Source: Aliidiomarina sedimenti (GTDB taxonomy: Bacteria; Pseudomonadota; Gammaproteobacteria; Enterobacterales; Alteromonadaceae). Taken from it: a stretch of DNA of 64,000 nucleotides. The position numbers and the translations under genes were made by a program. The stretch is taken from NCBI RefSeq assembly GCF_003986955.1, contig NZ_PIPN01000001.1, positions 887,538-951,537 on the forward strand, in the 5' to 3' direction. The notes below the pieces were generated by a model. The model worked only from the letters and a program-made list of their open reading frames with translations, did no database searches and had not been told where the DNA came from. Every line of letters starts with the position of its first letter. Within the stretch, counting starts at the first letter, position 1. This document shows, in pieces, positions 47,942 through 57,806 of the stretch.

Positions 47942-50305
47942 TTACTCTTCGTTATCTAAGTTGATAACCGTGCCCTGGCTCTCGAGCCAGGTTGCAATCA
48001 TAAGCTGAATCGCCTGGGTTGTGCCTTCCTCATCATCTTCGCCCTGTTGCAGCAGCGAACCGTGCGAGGCGCCTTCAACCTTGATAAAACCTGATTGAGG
48101 CTCTTCGCCCATCACTGTTTCAGTGACTTCGTCTAAGCCCAATACGACTGCCAGTGGCTCTGTACCAGAAAGCGGTACTGAAGCCTGGTTAGGGATAACT
48201 GCATCGTCATTTGCCTGGATTAACAAGCGTGGCGTTTCAGTCTCAACCAGATGACCGGCGAAATTCAACGGGTCAGCTGAATCGATAACCGTTTGTGCAG
48301 CGAAGGTGAATTGCTGAATTAATGCTTCCAGTTCAGCACCTTGCAGACCACCAGCCTGAGCAGCAAGTTGCTCACGGATCAGCGGGCCAAAGCTTTCGCT
48401 GTCAATCAGGAACGGTGCAATACCGCCACCCGCCATCGCAAAGACAGCCTGGTCAATACCGAAGTAGTCACCCAAGGCAAAGCCTTCTGGCATTTGTGGG
48501 AACGGTGTGTTCGCAATAGCGGTCATGTTAACGCCTGCAATACCACCCAGTGAATGACCAACAAACTTAACGGTGTTTCGGTCAATTTGTGCTCCACCAA
48601 ACGTCGAATCAGGACGCGACAACGCAAAGCGCAAAGACAGCAAGTCAGCTGTACTCTGACGCACGTTATCACGCGCCGTCAGCAAGCTGCCGAGGTTCAG
48701 ATACGCCGTCGGGTCGCCCTGAGCCGGATCGCCGTCTGCATCAGTGTACTCAGCGGACGCGTTGATTGCGCCAAAACCACGCTCACCATGCAGCGGGTGA
48801 TCAATAGCAATTGCAGCATGACCTGATACCGACAGTGCACCGGCGATAGCCAGGAATTGCTCTTTGTTACCAGTAATACCGTGCTGGAAGATAACTACCG
48901 GCCACCCGTCAGCTGGTTCGCTGATAGCAGGCAAGCCTAAAGTCGCACGTACACCATTAACCTGGGCTTCAACCGGCACCGACATCCACAGAGGCACTTC
49001 AACCGACGCGCGAACCAATGGTAGCGGGTTGTATTTGGTCAGGTGGCGACCATCGTCCAGTACCGCACAAGCGTCAGTTGCTGGCAAATCAGCATAAGCC
49101 AGCTCACCTAAGAACACAGAAGGATCCTCTGTTGCGCCAAACTCACCCACCGTCGCTTGCGGCATACCGCAACCAATCAGGTTTTCAGCACTGATACGCC
49201 CTTCAGACAGCGCCAGTCCAACCGTCGCAGGGCTGACAAACTCAGCTTCCCAACGCTCGCTTAGTGGTGCAGTTTGATTTTCAGCAGTGGGTAAGCCACT
49301 GAAGTATGGCAGTTCGAAGTTACCGGCATGTAATTCAGCCGTGTTCGATACGGCATACTCAAAAAAGAAAGGTTCGCCAGGTGCAGGCTGAGTCGCAGGG
49401 AAACCCTCAACATTTTGTGACAGGGCCTGAGCAACGGTTACCCCGGCGAAGTTGGTCTGAATCGCTGAGGTCAATGTTGGCTGACCAGCACCCAGTGCGG
49501 CTAAATCGCTCGCCAGGTATGACTGCACAACCTGCAGGACCGTATCGATAGACTGCGTAGTGTACAGGGACGTGTAAATTACATTTTCCGGATTCACTCC
49601 AGCGCCATCAAGAACAGCATGGTTCTGGCGAACGATGGCCTGAACCTGGGCGCCTTGCCCTTCAAGTTCGATGTCGTCCTGACTGGCGGCGAAATACGTT
49701 TGCGATGGACGCACCGCACGACCACGGTCATCTTCAATGCCATCGGTCAACGCGATCATGTAGCTGGCTTCAGGCTCAAGCGGACGCAACGGAACCACAC
49801 TTAACGCGCCACTGACTGAATTGAATGAGGTAACAAAATCAGTACCGAATTCGAGTTCAGACTGAACTGCACAAGCCACTACGGGTTGCAGTGCTGCACA
49901 TTGCTCGTTTACCGCGTTGCCGCCTTCGATTACTTTAAATACACGGACAGCACCTGCCGCTTCTGCTGTCGACGCATCGACGGTTACAGAACGGCTGCCA
50001 TACTGGCCAGTTGGGTAGTTGAAGCTAAAAACAGCTGGGAAAGTGGTTGACCATCCGTCTAACGCATCAAGCGCATTGGCCGGATCGTCGGGGCCTTCAT
50101 TCGGAACGTCCAGAGTCCCGTCCTGGGTACCCAGATAAAGGAAGTTACTTGGAACCGAAATATCACCTGCAGCCGGATCAAAAGCAACGCGCACGTATGG
50201 AACGCCCGCCTGCTCCTGTGACACTGGTGCATCTTCACCATCTGCCAGACAGCCGGTGAGGCCGAGAACGGAGCCAACGGCCACGGAAAGCAATAATTTT
50301 TTCAT
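47942..50305 (-). CDS. VolA/Pla-1-like lipase lipoprotein
   Basis: Large lipoprotein of 787 residues: signal peptide with LTGC, Cys at residue 19. The N-terminal part (about 35-260) is a beta-rich Ig-like/bacterial virulence-factor-lipase N-terminal region. The C-terminal half (about 430-780) is an alpha/beta hydrolase with VIFQHGITGNKE near residue 473 (oxyanion hole) and the nucleophile elbow VGHSLGG near residue 581; a His near the end (GASHGSLLQ) completes the triad. Relatives such as VolA of Vibrio cholerae are surface-exposed phospholipases that release fatty acids from lecithin for uptake. The substrate is inferred from family. Confidence 0.85.
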   Translation of the reverse strand: MKKLLLSVAVGSVLGLTGCLADGEDAPVSQEQAGVPYVRVAFDPAAGDISVPSNFLYLGTQDGTLDVPNEGPDDPANALDALDGWSTTFPAVFSFNYPTGQYGSRSVTVDASTAEAAGAVRVFKVIEGGNAVNEQCAALQPVVACAVQSELEFGTDFVTSFNSVSGALSVVPLRPLEPEASYMIALTDGIEDDRGRAVRPSQTYFAASQDDIELEGQGAQVQAIVRQNHAVLDGAGVNPENVIYTSLYTTQSIDTVLQVVQSYLASDLAALGAGQPTLTSAIQTNFAGVTVAQALSQNVEGFPATQPAPGEPFFFEYAVSNTAELHAGNFELPYFSGLPTAENQTAPLSERWEAEFVSPATVGLALSEGRISAENLIGCGMPQATVGEFGATEDPSVFLGELAYADLPATDACAVLDDGRHLTKYNPLPLVRASVEVPLWMSVPVEAQVNGVRATLGLPAISEPADGWPVVIFQHGITGNKEQFLAIAGALSVSGHAAIAIDHPLHGERGFGAINASAEYTDADGDPAQGDPTAYLNLGSLLTARDNVRQSTADLLSLRFALSRPDSTFGGAQIDRNTVKFVGHSLGGIAGVNMTAIANTPFPQMPEGFALGDYFGIDQAVFAMAGGGIAPFLIDSESFGPLIREQLAAQAGGLQGAELEALIQQFTFAAQTVIDSADPLNFAGHLVETETPRLLIQANDDAVIPNQASVPLSGTEPLAVVLGLDEVTETVMGEEPQSGFIKVEGASHGSLLQQGEDDEEGTTQAIQLMIATWLESQGTVINLDNEE

Positions 50306-50510
50306 GAGGTATCCCCAATCCTTGTTGTTCTAATGTTAAGCAGCCACCTGGCCGCCTAATATGGGCTTACTCTATTACTGAGTATTTACAGAATTTATAC
50401 ACCCCAACGGGCGAATATTAAAGGTTTTTCTAACAAATTCTTGGCAACTACTGAGTTAGAATTCATAAACAGGTACACTATCGCATATCTTTAACCATGA
50501 AGCAGTGATT

Positions 50511-51263
50511 ATGCAAAATTATCAGACTTTCCAGCCCGCTCAGGGCGCTTTCAACGACAAAATCATTCTTGTAACCGGGGCTGGTGACGGTATCGGCCGC
50601 GAAGCGGCGCTCAGCTATGCCCGTCATGGTGCTACGGTTATTTTACTTGGTCGCACGGTGGCTAAACTCGAGGCTGTGTACGACGAGATCGAAGCCGCTG
50701 GCGGCGCCACACCGGCTATTATCCCGCTGGATATGAAAGGCGCTACCGAAGCCAATTACCGCGACATGGCTGCAACCATTATGGACCAGTTCGGGCGCCT
50801 TGACGGCCTGTTGCATAATGCAGGTATGTTAGGAGTGCTGTCCCCGTTCGCTCACATTGACCTGGCAACCTGGGAAGACATCATGAAAGTCAATGTCACG
50901 GCTCAGTTTATGATGACCAAGGCATTGTTGCCGGTGCTCCTGGAAGCGACTAACCCATCGGTTGTATTCACCTCATCAGGTGTCGGCCGGACCGGCCGGG
51001 CCCACTGGGGACCTTATGCGGTCTCCAAGTTCGCCACTGAAGGCATGGCTCAGGTGCTGGCTGACGAGTACGACAACAGCCATTTACGGGTCAACGTCAT
51101 TAATCCTGGCGCCACCCGAACGGCAATGCGTTCAAAGGCCTACCCCGCCGAAGATAAAAGCAAGCTCAAAACAGCGGCTGACATTATGCCGGTTTATTTA
51201 TATCTGATGAGCGATGACAGCATCGGCGTTAGCGGAGAGTCTCTTGATGCACAAACTCGCTAG
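50511..51263 (+). CDS. yciK: YciK-like short-chain dehydrogenase
   Basis: Classical SDR oxidoreductase of 250 residues. The Rossmann motif TGAGDGIGREAAL is at about residues 22-34, NAG in LLHNAGMLG near residue 101, and the catalytic Ser and Tyr-x3-Lys are in FTSSGVGRTGRAHWGPYAVSK near residues 155-175 (SSG...YAVSK). The sequence LGVLSPFAHIDLATWEDIMKVNV matches the YciK subgroup (ends LGVLSP and MKVNV). The substrate is unknown. ATG 50511 is preferred over GTG 50505. The end overlaps the nuclease gene by 17 bases. Confidence 0.9.
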   Translation: MQNYQTFQPAQGAFNDKIILVTGAGDGIGREAALSYARHGATVILLGRTVAKLEAVYDEIEAAGGATPAIIPLDMKGATEANYRDMAATIMDQFGRLDGLLHNAGMLGVLSPFAHIDLATWEDIMKVNVTAQFMMTKALLPVLLEATNPSVVFTSSGVGRTGRAHWGPYAVSKFATEGMAQVLADEYDNSHLRVNVINPGATRTAMRSKAYPAEDKSKLKTAADIMPVYLYLMSDDSIGVSGESLDAQTR

Positions 51264-52041
51264 TCTTATTCTCGCCGCCTGTTTACTGCTTCCAACCAAG
51301 CTCTATGCCTGGGGTTTCACTGGCCACGAGTATATCGGAGCCACTGCCTATGAGTATTTAACTCCACAGGCACGGCGCTGGGTCGACAGCCACCTGCAGC
51401 GACTTGATGAAACCTCACTGGCATCAGCGACCACCTGGGCGGATCGTGTTCGTGGCACCGACGAGGGTCGCTTTCTGGGCCCGCTTCATTTTGCCAACAT
51501 TCCACCAGATGAACAGCAGATCGACATGCAACGCCACTGCCCTAACCGTCGATGTGTAGTAGGTGCGGCGATGAACGCACTGGATGTGATGTTCGACCCG
51601 CAGGCAGACCCTACCGCACAAGCCGATGAACTGCGTAAGTTCAGTCATTGGATTACCGATTTGCATCAGCCGTTGCATCTTGGTTTTGCCCGCGACCGAG
51701 GGGGCAATGACACCGACGTGACAGTGGATGGAGAGCGGACTAATTTGCACCGGGTCTGGGACTCGCTGATCATTGAACGCAAAGACCTCCCTGCTCCAGC
51801 CGAACTGGCTGCACAGAACCCGTTACCGGAGTCTGCTGAGGACTGGTATGAGGCGTTACAAGCGTGGGCGGCGGAAGCCAACCATCTGGCCCGGGAATAC
51901 GCCTACGCTGATTTGGAGGCCGGTGATGAACTGGATTCAGCCTATATCACTCAAGCCAAACTGGTGGTTAAACAACAACTTACCCATTCAGCTCAGCGTA
52001 TGGCAATGATTATAAACGCGGCAGCCGCAGCAAATCAGTAA
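51247..52041 (+). CDS. S1/P1 family zinc nuclease
   Basis: Secreted single-strand nuclease/3'-nucleotidase of the S1/P1 family, about 264 residues. A signal peptide (residues 1-20, ending KLYA) leaves Trp as the first mature residue, which is required in this family because its amino group and carbonyl bind zinc. Other zinc ligands follow in order: WGFTGHE (His), TTWADRVRG (Asp), LHFANIP (His), HWITDLHQPLH (His, Asp, His) and NLHRVWD (His, Asp). ATG 51247 is set by the GGAGAG ribosome site and the signal peptide. It may scavenge phosphate or nucleosides from DNA and RNA. Confidence 0.92.
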   Translation: MHKLASLILAACLLLPTKLYAWGFTGHEYIGATAYEYLTPQARRWVDSHLQRLDETSLASATTWADRVRGTDEGRFLGPLHFANIPPDEQQIDMQRHCPNRRCVVGAAMNALDVMFDPQADPTAQADELRKFSHWITDLHQPLHLGFARDRGGNDTDVTVDGERTNLHRVWDSLIIERKDLPAPAELAAQNPLPESAEDWYEALQAWAAEANHLAREYAYADLEAGDELDSAYITQAKLVVKQQLTHSAQRMAMIINAAAAANQ

Positions 52042-52066
52042 TTAACAGCCCGTCGTGCCATCGCAC

Positions 52067-52981
52067 TCAATCAGCACGACTGGCGCGAGGGGTTAATTCA
52101 ATTTTCAGATAGTCTGATTGGTACTCGATCACGTCATTCACGCCTACATGTTCCTGGTGGACAGTTTCCATGCCATTCAGGTCATATAACGCGAACTCTG
52201 CCTGCTCGCCACCCGCGGTAACAGCAAACTGATAACGCAGCTCCTGCTGTTGCTCAGACAAGCGAATGCCAACGCGCGCGCCCTGATTATGCAACACACC
52301 GATGAGCTCTGCCTGCCGCCAGCGATCCGTGCCCGGGGCGCGGTACTCCACCTGCGCATCATAATATTGCATCCGCGCATAGTGGTGAGTGCCCGCAAGA
52401 TCACTGCGCAGTAACGGCGTATTCGTTGCAAGAAATGCCTGTTCAGTGACGGTCAGTGCGTTTTCACTGAGGCGTAACTGACTTGACAGACTCACCTTCT
52501 GGCCATCACTGCGGCGGTAAAAATAACAACGACGGTGATTACGCTCTCCTTCAAACTCTCCATTTCGCCAGTGCCAGTTTACCTCACAACCATACGAGGC
52601 TTGCCAGTTCGACGGATCGGCTAATTCAGCTGCGCCCAGTTCCGGTTCAACGTTGAATACAGCCTGCCGCCAGCCACCGCGAACACGCTCGAGCAGATAA
52701 ACCTGGCGACGTATCACCTGATCCGGCTCAAACAGGTAAGCCTGCTCACTCAAAAATGCATGACCTTCGTCCGCATAATCCAGCGGCTCAATACGTTTAA
52801 TCACCGGGGTCAGCGATTGCTCTGGCTGGTGGATAGTCTGCTGATAATTAGTAAAATCACCGGCAAACCACGCGAGGAGCTTCTGGGTGCTGCCTTCCGT
52901 AGCAGACGCAGAAAATGCCAACCCACTGAGGATGGTAAATAGTATGATGGCACTCGCTGTTGCTGCTGCTCTTCGAAACAT
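52067..52981 (-). CDS. CpcT/CpeT-like secreted protein
   Basis: About 304 residues with an N-terminal signal peptide (ends ...FSASA). The mature part carries the CpcT/CpeT (DUF1001) pattern: LLAWFAGDFTNYQQ near residue 34, QAYLFEPDQVIRRQVYLLE near residue 77 and GCEVNWHWRNGEFEGE near residue 129. In cyanobacteria such proteins are bilin lyases for phycobiliproteins; no photosynthesis genes are seen here, so the fold is probably used to bind something else. The expected signal peptide means it acts outside the cytoplasm. ATG 52981 is chosen over the extension to 53047. Confidence 0.78.
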   Translation of the reverse strand: MFRRAAATASAIILFTILSGLAFSASATEGSTQKLLAWFAGDFTNYQQTIHQPEQSLTPVIKRIEPLDYADEGHAFLSEQAYLFEPDQVIRRQVYLLERVRGGWRQAVFNVEPELGAAELADPSNWQASYGCEVNWHWRNGEFEGERNHRRCYFYRRSDGQKVSLSSQLRLSENALTVTEQAFLATNTPLLRSDLAGTHHYARMQYYDAQVEYRAPGTDRWRQAELIGVLHNQGARVGIRLSEQQQELRYQFAVTAGGEQAEFALYDLNGMETVHQEHVGVNDVIEYQSDYLKIELTPRASRAD

Positions 52982-53107
52982 AGTCACCCTTGTCAGCACA
53001 GCAAAGCTGCGCGCATTTAGTTGCTTTAGAATATGGTCGTGCGACACTATAGCATAAGCTTGAGTTCCTTTTGGTGCTTGTAACTTTCCTTAATCAACGA
53101 GGTATTC

Positions 53108-54139
53108 ATGACGCTACGCCGGATTTCTGTTGCACTCGGCCTGTCTTTCCTAGCTACCAATGCCGCCGCTGATACCGCGGTAAAACAACTGAATTTACCG
53201 CAAGCTGGTGAAGAAACGAGATGGCAAGCTGTTGCCAGTAATACTGCACAAACCCTGTGGCTAGGCAGTACCACCGGGCACGTGGCATATTCTGAGGATG
53301 GCGGTGATAGCTGGACGCTTTCGCAACCAGTGGGTCGCAACGGAACCCTTCCCATTACTCAAATCAAAGCCAAGGGAGACCGTGAAGCCTATGTACTGAC
53401 CTCAGGACGAGGTTCAGACTCAAGGCTTTACCATAGCCGCAACAGCGGCTACAGCTGGAACCAGTTACACCGTGCTGATGGCGACCGGACACTGCGATGT
53501 TTTGATCACGACTCTGATGGTGAGACCTGGATACTGGGCTCAGGCAGAAGCGAGGAATGGCATGCGGTGCGCAGTACCAACGGGCGTACCTGGCTTAGTG
53601 CCCGGAGCGGCTTTAACCAGCCAGCTCAGGCAAACGAAAGTGGTTTTAATGAGTCAGGCAGTTGCGTTCGCTACGCCAACAATACCTGGGCCATGGGCAG
53701 CGCTTACGCCAACCAGGCCCGGTTGATGTACAAATCGAATACTGGGTTACGTTTTCGGGTCGTGGCTACACCGATTTCAGGTGCCGAGGGCGCCGCGGTG
53801 ACCTCAGTATGGCCGCTTGGTAACGACGATATTTTGTTTACCGGGGGACTCACCGGAGCAGACACTGAGACGGACAATGATGCCAGCCGGGTATTCCGCT
53901 ATCACAACAATGAATTCAGCAATCTGCCAGTGCCACCGCTTTCCGGGGTCCTTACCAGTTTAACGACGTATCAGGATTATATCTTAGTGGGCAATGCCAC
54001 GGGCGTCGCCTGGTCAGCGGACTGGGGACAGAACTGGGAAGTGATTGACACCCCTGCCCGGCAGCTAAGCTGCACCTTTGAGCAAGGGTGTTATGCCATA
54101 GGTCAAAACGGTTTAGTCCACTTTGACCCGGCACGTTAA
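53108..54139 (+). CDS. BNR/Ycf48-like beta-propeller secreted protein
   Basis: Secreted protein of 343 residues with a signal peptide (1-21, ending NAAA). The mature part consists of repeats of the BNR/Asp-box type (SEDGGDSWT, SRNSGYSWN, STNGRTWLS, SADWGQNWE), giving a six- or seven-bladed beta-propeller. This arrangement resembles HCF136/Ycf48 and other BNR-repeat proteins, and not a sialidase, because the Arg triad is not evident. The function is unknown. It is divergent from the CpcT/CpeT-like gene and overlaps the end of nqrM by four bases. Confidence 0.75.
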   Translation: MTLRRISVALGLSFLATNAAADTAVKQLNLPQAGEETRWQAVASNTAQTLWLGSTTGHVAYSEDGGDSWTLSQPVGRNGTLPITQIKAKGDREAYVLTSGRGSDSRLYHSRNSGYSWNQLHRADGDRTLRCFDHDSDGETWILGSGRSEEWHAVRSTNGRTWLSARSGFNQPAQANESGFNESGSCVRYANNTWAMGSAYANQARLMYKSNTGLRFRVVATPISGAEGAAVTSVWPLGNDDILFTGGLTGADTETDNDASRVFRYHNNEFSNLPVPPLSGVLTSLTTYQDYILVGNATGVAWSADWGQNWEVIDTPARQLSCTFEQGCYAIGQNGLVHFDPAR

Positions 54140-54366
54140 TTAATCTGGTTTTTTTGCCACTCTTTGATTTTTTCACGGCGCTCATGCTTAGCCATGTGCG
54201 CCTTTTTTTCGTCACACGGATTATCACAGTCACAGGCTTTTTCGATCCCCATGGCGCCGAGGCCACCACAACTACCTGAGATAGACTTACGTTGCACCAT
54301 GTAACCTATAGCCATTGCTGCAAAACCAATAACCATCATGATGAACACCAACAAAAACGTCTGCAT
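54136..54366 (-). CDS. nqrM: Na+-NQR maturation protein NqrM
   Basis: Small membrane protein of about 76 residues (DUF539/NqrM) needed to insert iron into the NqrD-NqrE iron site. One transmembrane helix lies at residues 3-23, followed by SGSCGGLG and then CDCDNPC, the four conserved cysteines that can bind iron. ATG 54366 (MQTFLLVF) is the canonical start; the frame extends to 54426. It follows nqrF after a terminator and a gap of about 155 bases. No apbE gene lies between them, unlike the usual nqrF-apbE-nqrM order. Confidence 0.93.
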   Translation of the reverse strand: MQTFLLVFIMMVIGFAAMAIGYMVQRKSISGSCGGLGAMGIEKACDCDNPCDEKKAHMAKHERREKIKEWQKNQIN

Positions 54367-54466
54367 TACTACTCCGCGCGTTAAAGAATCTGTGCGTATT
54401 ATACGCAATAATTTACCCGGCATCACCCTTTAACGTCGCCAGCCTTCTATTACCAGCGCGCAAATA

Positions 54467-54496
54467 AAAAGGCCGCCCTTACTGGGGCGGCCTTTT
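54467..54496 (-). terminator. Intrinsic terminator after nqrF
   Basis: GGCCGCCC / GGGCGGCC stem (54471-54478 and 54485-54492) with flanking A and T runs. It lies just beyond the nqrF stop and separates the nqrABCDEF unit from nqrM. Confidence 0.9.
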
Positions 54497-54521
54497 ATTA
54501 TCATATCAACAAGCTGGTGAA

Positions 54522-55748
54522 TTAACCACCAAAGTCATCCAACATGATATTTTCATCTTCAACACCAAGATCTTTCAGCATGTTGATCACAGCCGCGTTC
54601 ATAACCGGCGGTCCACACATGTAGAATTCACAGTCTTCTGGTGCAGGGTGGTCTTTCAGGTAGTTTTCCATCAACACATTGTGAATGAAACCTGTGAAAC
54701 CTTCCCAGTTGTCTTCTTCGGTTGGATCAGAGAGCGCTACGTGCCACTCGAAGTTTTCATTCTCGTCGGCCAGCATATCGAAATCTTCAACGTAGAACAT
54801 TTCTCGCTTAGAACGCGCACCGTACCAGAACGAAATCTTACGCTTAGAGTTCAGGCGACGTAACTGGTCAAAAATATGTGACCGCATCGGCGCCATACCA
54901 GCACCACCACCAACGAAGATCATTTCAGCTTCAGTTTCTTTGGCAAAGAACTCACCAAATGGCCCTGAAATAGTCGCTTTATCACCCGCTTTAAGGCTGA
55001 AAATGTACGACGACATTTTACCTGGTGGCAACGTCATGTCATTTGGCGGTGGCGTAGCGATACGCACGTTGAGCATGATAATGCCTTCTTCGTCCGGGTA
55101 GTTCGCCATCGAGTAGGCACGAATAACTTCTTCGTCTACTTTTGACTCAAGGTCAAAGAATTTAAAGCGTTCCCAGTCACCACGGTACTCTTCATCAACG
55201 TCGAAGTCTTTGAATTTAACGTGATGCGCAGGCGCTTCGATCTGAATATAACCACCAGCACGGAACGGAACAGACTCACTATCCGGAATTTCCAGCACCA
55301 GCTCTTTGATGAAGGTCGCTACGTTGTCATTTGAACGAACAGTACAATCCCATTTCTTGATCCCGAAAACTTCTTCAGGCAATTCAATTTTCATGTTCTG
55401 TTTAACATTCACCTGACACGACAGGCGCGCACCGTCACGCGCTTCACCACGAGAAATATGGTCACGCTCAGTTGGCAGAATTTCACCGCCGCCTTCTTTA
55501 ATTTTAACGATACACTGGCCACAAGACCCACCGCCACCACAGGCTGAGGATACGAAGATACCAGCGTTAGCCAGGGCGCCTAATAGCTTAGAGCCGGGCT
55601 GCGTCGTGATTTTCTTATCTGGATCATCATTGATGATGATTTCTACGTCACCAGAAGGTACCAGTTTTGATTTTGCGAACAAAATCACTACAACCAAAAC
55701 TAATACGATAATGGTGAACAGGCCTACGCCAAGATATATTTCTTGCAT
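54522..55748 (-). CDS. nqrF: Na+-NQR subunit F (NADH-binding)
   Basis: Electron-entry subunit that oxidises NADH, 408 residues. An N-terminal helix anchors it (residues 3-25). The [2Fe-2S] ferredoxin domain shows [12 protein letters not shown] near residue 69 and the fourth Cys in RLSCQVNV near residue 111. The FAD domain has [13 protein letters not shown] near residue 210 and the NADH domain [15 protein letters not shown] near residue 275. It ends the nqr operon; a gap of 40 bases separates it from nqrE. Confidence 0.96.
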   Translation of the reverse strand: MQEIYLGVGLFTIIVLVLVVVILFAKSKLVPSGDVEIIINDDPDKKITTQPGSKLLGALANAGIFVSSACGGGGSCGQCIVKIKEGGGEILPTERDHISRGEARDGARLSCQVNVKQNMKIELPEEVFGIKKWDCTVRSNDNVATFIKELVLEIPDSESVPFRAGGYIQIEAPAHHVKFKDFDVDEEYRGDWERFKFFDLESKVDEEVIRAYSMANYPDEEGIIMLNVRIATPPPNDMTLPPGKMSSYIFSLKAGDKATISGPFGEFFAKETEAEMIFVGGGAGMAPMRSHIFDQLRRLNSKRKISFWYGARSKREMFYVEDFDMLADENENFEWHVALSDPTEEDNWEGFTGFIHNVLMENYLKDHPAPEDCEFYMCGPPVMNAAVINMLKDLGVEDENIMLDDFGG

Positions 55749-55788
55749 CGACTTGTTCCTTTTATTCCTGATTCATTACAACAAGGGC

Positions 55789-56397
55789 CTACAAAGACAC
55801 GCCAGAGAACGACATGAAGCCCAAACCAATTAAGCCGGTGCTGATAAAGGTAATACCCAGACCACGTAACCCGTCAGGAATATCAGCATACTTCAACTTC
55901 TCACGCACAGCGGCCAGCAAGACAATTGCCAGTGCCCAGCCCACACCACTACCGATACCGTAGACCACGGACTCGGTAAAGTTGTAATCACGCTCCACCA
56001 TGAACAGCACACCACCAAAGATAGCGCAGTTAACGGTAATCAATGGCAGGAAGATACCCAAAGCGTTATACAGCGCGGGCAGAAACTTATCCAAAGCCAT
56101 TTCCAGGATCTGTACCAGCGCTGCAATAACGCCGATAAAGGTCAGGAAGCGCAGGAAGCTTAAGTCCGCGTCCGGGAAGCCAGCCCAGCCAAGTGCGCCA
56201 GGAGAAAGAACAAAGGTATTAACCAGGTTATTAATTGGCACGGCAAGACCCAGTACCACAATAACTGCTACCCCAAGGCCCATAGCCGTAGTTACCTTCT
56301 TCGATACTGCAAGGAAAGTACACATGCCAAGGAAGAATGAAAGCGCTAAGTTTTCGATGAAAACGGCGCGAACAAACATTGTTAAATAATGTTCCAT
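55789..56397 (-). CDS. nqrE: Na+-NQR subunit E
   Basis: Integral membrane subunit of 202 residues with six helices, homologous to RnfA. With NqrD it holds the membrane iron centre; the conserved Cys lies in [14 protein letters not shown] near residue 26 and a second in VNCAIFGG near residue 120. It is separated from nqrD by 3 bases. Confidence 0.96.
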   Translation of the reverse strand: MEHYLTMFVRAVFIENLALSFFLGMCTFLAVSKKVTTAMGLGVAVIVVLGLAVPINNLVNTFVLSPGALGWAGFPDADLSFLRFLTFIGVIAALVQILEMALDKFLPALYNALGIFLPLITVNCAIFGGVLFMVERDYNFTESVVYGIGSGVGWALAIVLLAAVREKLKYADIPDGLRGLGITFISTGLIGLGFMSFSGVSL

Positions 56398-56400
56398 TGT

Positions 56401-57033
56401 TTACTCCTTCGCCTCAACTTGCTCGGTGCGGAAGGTACGCAGTACCCAAATGAAACCACCGATAATAAAGAACGCACTTGGTGGCAATACCAGCAGACCC
56501 ACTGGAGTATACCAGCCGCCTTCGGTTGCCAATGGCAGAATTTGTAAACCAAATAAGCTACCTGAACCAAACAATTCGCGGAAAAACGCAACTGTTAGCA
56601 GTACGACGGAATAACCTAAGCCATTCCCGATACCGTCCAGTAACGCCATGCCTGGTGGCTCTTTCATCGCGAATGCTTCGGCACGTCCCATAACGATACA
56701 GTTGGTGATAATCAAACCAACGAAGACCGATAGTTCTTGTGCGATGTCATACGCATAAGCTTGCAGCACCTGGTCCACCACAATAACCAAACTCGCGATA
56801 ATGGTCATTTGCACGATAATCCGCACACTTGATGGAATGTGGTTACGAATCAATGAAATTGAAAAGTTTGAAAGTGCCGTTACAAAGGTCAAAGCAAGAC
56901 ACATGACCAATGTATTATCCAGGCTACCCGTTACGGCGAGCGCAGAACAGACACCCAGAATTTGCAATGCAATTGGGTTGTTGGCAAAGATAGGGCCAAA
57001 CAACACCTGCTTCATTTCTTTTGCACTAGCCAT
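56401..57033 (-). CDS. nqrD: Na+-NQR subunit D
   Basis: Integral membrane subunit of 210 residues with six helices, homologous to RnfE and paired with NqrE. The first Cys is in [10 protein letters not shown] near residue 29 and the second in [14 protein letters not shown] near residue 112, placed symmetrically to those of NqrE. The start overlaps the stop of nqrC by one base (57033). Confidence 0.96.
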   Translation of the reverse strand: MASAKEMKQVLFGPIFANNPIALQILGVCSALAVTGSLDNTLVMCLALTFVTALSNFSISLIRNHIPSSVRIIVQMTIIASLVIVVDQVLQAYAYDIAQELSVFVGLIITNCIVMGRAEAFAMKEPPGMALLDGIGNGLGYSVVLLTVAFFRELFGSGSLFGLQILPLATEGGWYTPVGLLVLPPSAFFIIGGFIWVLRTFRTEQVEAKE

Positions 57034-57806
57034 TACAACACCTCTCCTTCACGCAGTTTTTGCAGGAACGGGCCATATGCCGTGTCACTCAGCCAGAACT
57101 GGAACGTGTTGTCCACGCCGTTACTGGTGATAGTAGCACCCGACAATGCATCCACTTCGTTATCCTGTGGGTTTGCGCCTTTGGTTACACGAATTTCCAC
57201 GTTCCCCTGGCTATCCACCGCTTGCTTGCCTTCAAAGTTGCTAACCCAGCGTGGATTCTGAATTTCGCCACCAAGACCTGGAGTCTCAGAGTGGTCGTAG
57301 AAATTCAGCCCGGCGATGGTTTGACCGTCGCTCTCCAGTGCCAGTAGCGCATACATCATGCCCCACAAGCCTGCACCCCGAATTGGTAAAATATAAGATT
57401 CGACTGACTCGCCGTCTTCACCCAGTGCGACATAGAACATCGTGTGCTGCTCAAGATCCCGGACACCAGCAACATCTTCGTCAGCACTTAAGCGACGGGC
57501 AACGTCACCCTGGCTTTCAGTGTCAGCGGCTGCAGCGAGTTCTTCTTCACTTGCTGAGGTAAGCTCGTAAGTTTCCATATTCAGGCGATACTCACGAATA
57601 CGCTCAGCATAGATGCCAGCGGCTTCCCCACTAGGGAAATCGATTCGAGCTGCTTGCAACACGTTGCGCTGCATTGCTAACGCGGCATTAGCTTCCTGAC
57701 GGTCTTTAAGGCCAACGGCCGCGCCAGATACGATGATGGAACACACCAGACACAGTGCGATCACAACGATAAATGTTTTACTGGTGCTCTCATTCTTTTT
57801 AGACAT
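57033..57806 (-). CDS. nqrC: Na+-NQR subunit C (FMN)
   Basis: Membrane-anchored periplasmic FMN subunit of 257 residues. One N-terminal helix at residues 11-33; the flavin attachment site is [12 protein letters not shown] near residue 220, where the Thr receives FMN by a phosphoester bond from ApbE. It overlaps nqrB by 8 bases. The flavin transferase gene is not in the window. Confidence 0.95.
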   Translation of the reverse strand: MSKKNESTSKTFIVVIALCLVCSIIVSGAAVGLKDRQEANAALAMQRNVLQAARIDFPSGEAAGIYAERIREYRLNMETYELTSASEEELAAAADTESQGDVARRLSADEDVAGVRDLEQHTMFYVALGEDGESVESYILPIRGAGLWGMMYALLALESDGQTIAGLNFYDHSETPGLGGEIQNPRWVSNFEGKQAVDSQGNVEIRVTKGANPQDNEVDALSGATITSNGVDNTFQFWLSDTAYGPFLQKLREGEVL

